In this document: positions 7,217 through 10,426 of the stretch, in pieces
Position numbering within the stretch: the first letter of the stretch is position 1
Layout: each line of letters begins with the position of its first letter
Origin: an uncultured bacterium
GTDB taxonomy: Bacteria; Verrucomicrobiota; Kiritimatiellia; RFP12; UBA1067
Reading direction: 5' to 3'
Assembly: GCA_946401765.1 (NCBI GenBank)
Contig: CAMIVJ010000067.1
Location: 1-10,426, forward strand
Length of the DNA: 10,426 bases
The notes under the pieces: generated by a model
What the model was told of the DNA's origin: nothing
The model's database searches: none
The model's input: only the letters and a program-made list of their open reading frames with translations
Position numbers and translations under genes: made by a program

Positions 7217-8941
7217 ATGTCTCGCATCCTAACATTAAACATCGGCGCCTCGAAGGCGGTCCTCGCCGAGTATTCGCTCGGCGGGAAAGGCCGCCTCACG
7301 CTGACGGGCTACGGCAGCGGCGAACTGCCGGCGGTTGACGTCAACGACATAGGCTCTCTTGGCGCCACTCTGCCGCAGGTGCTTCGCCAGATCATGCGCG
7401 AGAAGGACATACGCCCGGCGCCCCTCGTGGTGTCTCTCGGCGGCCAGATGGTCTTCCCGCGCTTCGCGAAGTGTCCACCCGTGGATGCCGACAAGCTCGA
7501 GCAGCAGGTTCGCTACGAGATCGAGGAGAATGTGCCGTTCCCGATCGACGAGATCGTGAGCGACTACCAGTTCCTCGGCACGATGGCCGACGGCGACAAG
7601 GCCGTGATGATCGTGGCCGCGAAGGTGGAGGCCGTTCGCGCCGTCACTGACGCCGTGCGCGCGGCCGGCCTGAAGCCCGCCGTGGTTGACGTCTCGCCGG
7701 TCGCGATCTGCAACGCGCTCAAGGTGGCGTACCCGCAGCTCGAAGGCTGCTCGGTGGTGCTTGACGTCGGCTCCAAGACGACGAACCTCATAATCCTCGA
7801 GAACGAGAAGGTGTACAACCGCTCGATCCCGATCGCCGGAAACACAATCACCAAGGAGATCGCGCAGCAGTTCGGCTGCTCCTTCGAGGAGGCCGAGCAG
7901 GTGAAGCTCGAGCGCGGATACGTGGCGCTCGGCGGCGTGACTGAGGACGAAGACGAGATCACCGACCGCATCTCGAAGATCATCCGCACCGTGCTCACCC
8001 GTCTGCACGCCGAGATATCCCGCTCGATAAACTTCTACCGCTCCCAGCAGGGCGGCAGCGCTCCCACGCGCCTTTTCCTCACGGGCGGCACCGCGCGCAT
8101 GCCGCAGCTCGACCAGTTCTTCATGGACGCGCTGCAGGTTGACGTGCAGTATCTCAATCCGTTTGGCTCCGTTGCGTTCGGCCCCAAGATCGACCAGGGC
8201 AAGCTAGAAGGCGATGCGTTCGCCCTGACGGAGAGCGTGGGCCTTGCGCTGCGTGGCGGCGAGAGCGCATGGATTTCGATCAACCTTCTTCCGCCGGAGC
8301 TCGTGAACGAGGCGCGCGCGATGAAGCGCATCCCGTTCCTCGTGGCGGGCGGCCTCGCGTTCCTCGCCGCTCTCGGAGTTGGCGTGGTGCTGGAACGCGG
8401 CGGAGTGGACAAGGCAAACGCCAAGCTCGAGCGCGTCGAGAGCCGCAACCAGTCGCTGCGTTCCTTCGAGGGCAAGCTCAAGGCCGAGCAGAAGACCATG
8501 CAGGAGGCGCGCGCAAAGTGCGATGAATTCCAGCAGCTGATGTCGAGCCGCTCGGCGGCGCTGCGCCGCCTGCAGGACGTGCGCCGCAGCCTGCTTGACG
8601 GAATGTGGATCACCGAGTGGAAGTCGCTGCCGCCTTCCAAGGACAAGCCGGACTCGCGCGAGGGCGTGCAGCTCACCGTGCGCGGCTGGCGCGACGTGAT
8701 GGAGAAGGCCGAGGCCAAGTGGGCCGCGGAAAACGGCGGAAAGAGCTCCACCGTGGCGGAGATCGTGATGGCCAAGATCAAGCGCAGCGCGGAGTTCGTG
8801 CCGGAGTCGGTTAAGATTTCGTCGCAGAGAAGCGTTGAGGGATGCCTCACCGAGTTCTCGCTGCTGATGCAGCTGGCGCCCCTTCCCAGCATCGCGCCTG
8901 AGGCGGAAAAGGGCAGTAAAGGAAAGGGGACGAAGAAATGA
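7217..8941 (+). CDS. pilM: PilM-PilN fusion (GspL-like), Amuc_1101-like
   Basis: The 574 residues far exceed ordinary PilM (about 350). Residues 1-345 are an actin-like ASKHA domain of the PilM type: phosphate-1 loop LNIGASKA (7-14), the PilM-characteristic RYEIEENVPFPIDE (99-112), phosphate-2 loop VLDVGSKTTNLI (181-192), IAGNTITKEIAQQF (206-219) and adenosine loop LFLTGGTARMPQL (286-298). INLLP at 355-359 then matches the N-terminal motif by which PilN docks on PilM. A single membrane segment follows at 373-392, then a coiled-coil-prone region (397-460) and a mixed alpha/beta domain (about 465-558) that would be periplasmic, ending in a Lys/Gly tail. The order cytoplasmic actin fold, membrane helix, periplasmic domain is that of GspL, long viewed as equivalent to PilM plus PilN. 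The usual acidic residue of the first loop is Asn8. No Shine-Dalgarno precedes the ATG. The stop overlaps the next start (ATGA), implying coupled translation. Role: inner-membrane platform of a type IV pilus or secretion-like machine. Confidence 0.9.
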   Translation: MSRILTLNIGASKAVLAEYSLGGKGRLTLTGYGSGELPAVDVNDIGSLGATLPQVLRQIMREKDIRPAPLVVSLGGQMVFPRFAKCPPVDADKLEQQVRYEIEENVPFPIDEIVSDYQFLGTMADGDKAVMIVAAKVEAVRAVTDAVRAAGLKPAVVDVSPVAICNALKVAYPQLEGCSVVLDVGSKTTNLIILENEKVYNRSIPIAGNTITKEIAQQFGCSFEEAEQVKLERGYVALGGVTEDEDEITDRISKIIRTVLTRLHAEISRSINFYRSQQGGSAPTRLFLTGGTARMPQLDQFFMDALQVDVQYLNPFGSVAFGPKIDQGKLEGDAFALTESVGLALRGGESAWISINLLPPELVNEARAMKRIPFLVAGGLAFLAALGVGVVLERGGVDKANAKLERVESRNQSLRSFEGKLKAEQKTMQEARAKCDEFQQLMSSRSAALRRLQDVRRSLLDGMWITEWKSLPPSKDKPDSREGVQLTVRGWRDVMEKAEAKWAAENGGKSSTVAEIVMAKIKRSAEFVPESVKISSQRSVEGCLTEFSLLMQLAPLPSIAPEAEKGSKGKGTKK

Positions 8942-10092
8942 GTCTCTCCAAGCAGCAGATGATTGGCGCGGTGGGCGCGGGCATCTTCGTGGTCTGCGCG
9001 GGCGGTCTAGGATGGATGCTCTATTCGGCGTGGTCCGACAAGGGCGAAGTCGAGACGAAGGTGACTGAGGAGACCGATGCGTTCAGGCGCTTCAACGAGG
9101 CCGCGGTGTATCCCTCTAAGGCGTCGATCGACAGCGTGAAGTCCAACGCCACGAGCTACGTCGAGTGGTATGATTCCGCCGAGACGCTTGCGGCTCGCGG
9201 CGACAGGGCCATGCAGATAGAGTCGGCCTCGAAGTTCAAGCAGCTGCTTGAACGCGAGGTGCGCCGCATACGCGAGCTCCCTGGCGGCGCGGGCGGAAAG
9301 ATATCCGCGCCGACGTTCCTCTTCGGCTTCGAGCAGTATCTCGGCGAAGGCGGAGTGCTGCCGAAGGACGCCGAGGTGCCGCGCCTTGCGGTGCAGCTGG
9401 GGTCGATATGCCGCCTTGCCGACGCGTTCGCCGAGGCGGGCGTTTACGAGGTGAAGTCCGTCACGCGCCTCTCGGCCAAGGTCGAGAAGCAGGACGAGGC
9501 CGAAGCCGATTCTTCTTCGTCGTCCGCAAAGGGCAAGAAGCCCTCCTCGAAGAAGGAGGCCGCCGACGCGCCGAAGATGACGAAGGAGTCGTATGCGTTC
9601 GAGATCCTGGCGCGTCCCGCCGCCATCGTCGCCGTGCTGAACAAGCTCACGGCTTGCGAGCGGTTCGTGGTGGTGCGCAATCTCTCGTTCAGGCAGTCCG
9701 TCGATTCGATTGTGGAGCACATCGCTGCCGCGAAGAAGGCCGAGGAGAACAAGAACGCGCCCGCCACCAGTTCGCGTCGCCGCCGTGGCGCCGCCGCTGC
9801 CGCGGAGGTGAATCCAGTCGCGCTCGAGCTTGCGAACAGAATCGTGGCAGATCCTGAGGGCGACGAGCCGCTCTCGGTAATGTTCACGCTTGACGTGTAC
9901 GACTTCGGTCGTCCCGCCCCGGCACCCGCCGCCGCGGAGGAGGCCGCTCCCGCCGCCGAGCAGAAGCCGGCCGACGCCAAGCCTGCCGCCGAGCAGAAGC
10001 CGGCAGCTGGTGGCGACGCGCAGCCCGCGAGTCCGTCCGTCAAGGAGGAGAAGCCCGCCGAGAAGAAGGCGGAGAAGGGGGATTTCGAATGA
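8938..10092 (+). CDS. Amuc_1100-like bitopic protein, PilO/GspM-type
   Basis: A 384-residue protein with a short cytoplasmic N-terminus, one membrane helix at about 8-29 and the rest presumably periplasmic. The pattern follows Akkermansia Amuc_1100 as I recall it: a helical region after the membrane with AAVYPSKAS (55-63), FLFGFEQYL (127-135), LGSICRLADAFAEAGV (154-169), a central low-complexity insert rich in Ser/Lys/Glu (184-214), YAFEILARPAAIVAVLNKL (219-237), FVVVRNLSFRQ (243-253), a second Lys/Arg/Ala-rich insert (264-290) and a last strand MFTLDVYDFGRP (315-326). The segment 219-253 has the strand-helix-strand layout of PilO, where a helix for docking is followed by a strand of the ferredoxin-like fold. 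A 58-residue Ala/Pro/Glu/Lys tail follows (327-384), including an 11-residue duplication; Amuc_1100 ends soon after this point. It starts inside the pilM stop (ATGA) with GGGGA seven bases upstream. It likely pairs with the PilN-like half of the upstream protein. Confidence 0.85.
   Translation: MSLSKQQMIGAVGAGIFVVCAGGLGWMLYSAWSDKGEVETKVTEETDAFRRFNEAAVYPSKASIDSVKSNATSYVEWYDSAETLAARGDRAMQIESASKFKQLLEREVRRIRELPGGAGGKISAPTFLFGFEQYLGEGGVLPKDAEVPRLAVQLGSICRLADAFAEAGVYEVKSVTRLSAKVEKQDEAEADSSSSSAKGKKPSSKKEAADAPKMTKESYAFEILARPAAIVAVLNKLTACERFVVVRNLSFRQSVDSIVEHIAAAKKAEENKNAPATSSRRRRGAAAAAEVNPVALELANRIVADPEGDEPLSVMFTLDVYDFGRPAPAPAAAEEAAPAAEQKPADAKPAAEQKPAAGGDAQPASPSVKEEKPAEKKAEKGDFE
9952..10004 (+). repeat. 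Two-copy 20-bp direct repeat in the tail of the Amuc_1100-like gene
   Basis: The same 20 bases begin at 9952 and at 9985, a 33-base period, encoding AAEQKPA at residues 339-345 and 350-356 (unit AAEQKPADAKP). It is in frame and inside the disordered Ala/Pro/Lys tail, so copy number could change without frameshift. Confidence 0.85.
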
Positions 10093-10426
10093 GCGCCTCC
10101 AAGCAGAATTTCTTTGCGGCGCATTGGGACTGGCTTGCCGCCGCAGCGGGCTTCGCCGCGCTGGCGGCCGCCGCGGCGCTGTACGCGATGTCCCTCGGCG
10201 ATTCGCCCGAGGCGAGCGCCGACGAATACGAGACGCAGCTCAAGGCGATGAAGCCCTCCCACGAGGGCGTGCCGCCTGCCAACCTCGACTTGCTTCAGAA
10301 GATGCTGCGCCAGATGAAGACGCCACCCCGCCTCGAGGCCATCGACGCCAAGAAGGCGAACTTCCTCGCGAGCGAGGGACGCGTCTTCTGCCAGCAGGGC
10401 GACAGCGACCCCAAGGCCAAGAAGGG
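10089..10426 (+). CDS. Bitopic membrane protein, Amuc_1099-like by position, 3' end outside window
   Basis: The first 112 residues of a gene that runs off the window. A short polar N-terminus (MSASKQN) leads into a long Ala-rich hydrophobic segment at about 12-35, a probable single membrane anchor, followed by a charged, helix-prone region (TQLKAMKPSHEG, NLDLLQKMLRQMKTPPRLEA) and a Cys101 in EGRVFC. There is no clear signal-peptide cleavage site. The start overlaps the stop of the preceding gene (ATGA) and has AAGGGGGA ending six bases upstream, so it belongs to the same operon. In Akkermansia the gene after Amuc_1100 is Amuc_1099, followed by a secretin (Amuc_1098). A bitopic protein here could play the part of PilP or GspC, linking the inner-membrane platform to a secretin. 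I recognise no specific family motif, so identity rests on order and topology. Confidence 0.75.
   Translation, partial: MSASKQNFFAAHWDWLAAAAGFAALAAAAALYAMSLGDSPEASADEYETQLKAMKPSHEGVPPANLDLLQKMLRQMKTPPRLEAIDAKKANFLASEGRVFCQQGDSDPKAKK

Noticed and set aside
7235..8892. Two minus-strand open frames (7235-8008 and 8035-8892) opposite the PilM-PilN gene
   Set aside because: Both are antisense to strongly motif-supported coding sequence and show no domain, start site or composition of a real protein.
9444..10262. 272-codon minus-strand open frame spanning the last two genes
   Set aside because: Ser/Ala-rich shadow of the Ala/Lys/Glu-rich plus-strand coding; the plus strand has ATGA-coupled starts with ribosome sites.

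Overview
The window is GC-rich, and all eight genes I can support lie on the + strand with gaps of 60 bases or less. It looks like a chromosomal segment of a Gram-negative member of the PVC group, most likely a Verrucomicrobiota/Kiritimatiellae-type anaerobe. Three things point there: the gene string at 6438-10426 reproduces the order of the Akkermansia muciniphila Amuc_1102-1101-1100-1099 pilus-associated cluster; there is a Kdo-pathway isomerase, which implies lipopolysaccharide; and the first gene encodes a large secreted protein with Asp-rich loops and a C-terminal FFKIKI-like tail, a style I associate with this group. The taxonomic call is inference from gene content. No phylogenetic marker gene is present.

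Layout. Positions 1-3017 hold the 3' part of a large, probably exported, multidomain protein whose start lies outside the window. Positions 3070-5385 hold a fermentation module, ackA then pta, which converts acetyl-CoA to acetate with ATP formation. A perfect-length array of six 7-bp units fills most of the gap between the two genes. Positions 5421-6401 encode an arabinose-5-phosphate isomerase (KdsD/KpsF/GutQ family: SIS domain plus two CBS domains), the entry step to Kdo. An AT-rich stretch at the kdsD stop codon carries a plausible sigma-70-type promoter and the best Shine-Dalgarno in the window, suggesting a new transcription unit from 6438 onward.

Positions 6438-10426 look like a type IV pilus / type II secretion-like envelope machine. 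It comprises a small exported protein (Amuc_1102-like), a 574-residue protein joining a PilM actin-fold domain to a PilN-like membrane and periplasmic part (the layout of GspL), a bitopic Amuc_1100-like protein with PilO/GspM character, and the start of another bitopic protein (Amuc_1099-like by position). The last three genes are tightly packed, with two ATGA stop/start overlaps and good ribosome sites. By analogy with Akkermansia, a secretin gene would be expected just downstream of the window.

The most interesting points are the PilM-PilN fusion that keeps the PilN INLLP motif, the conserved Amuc_1102-1099-like gene order, the heptamer array just before pta, and a marked codon-use change within the large first gene. 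No RNA genes, transposons, CRISPR arrays or gene-free stretches above 300 bases were seen.
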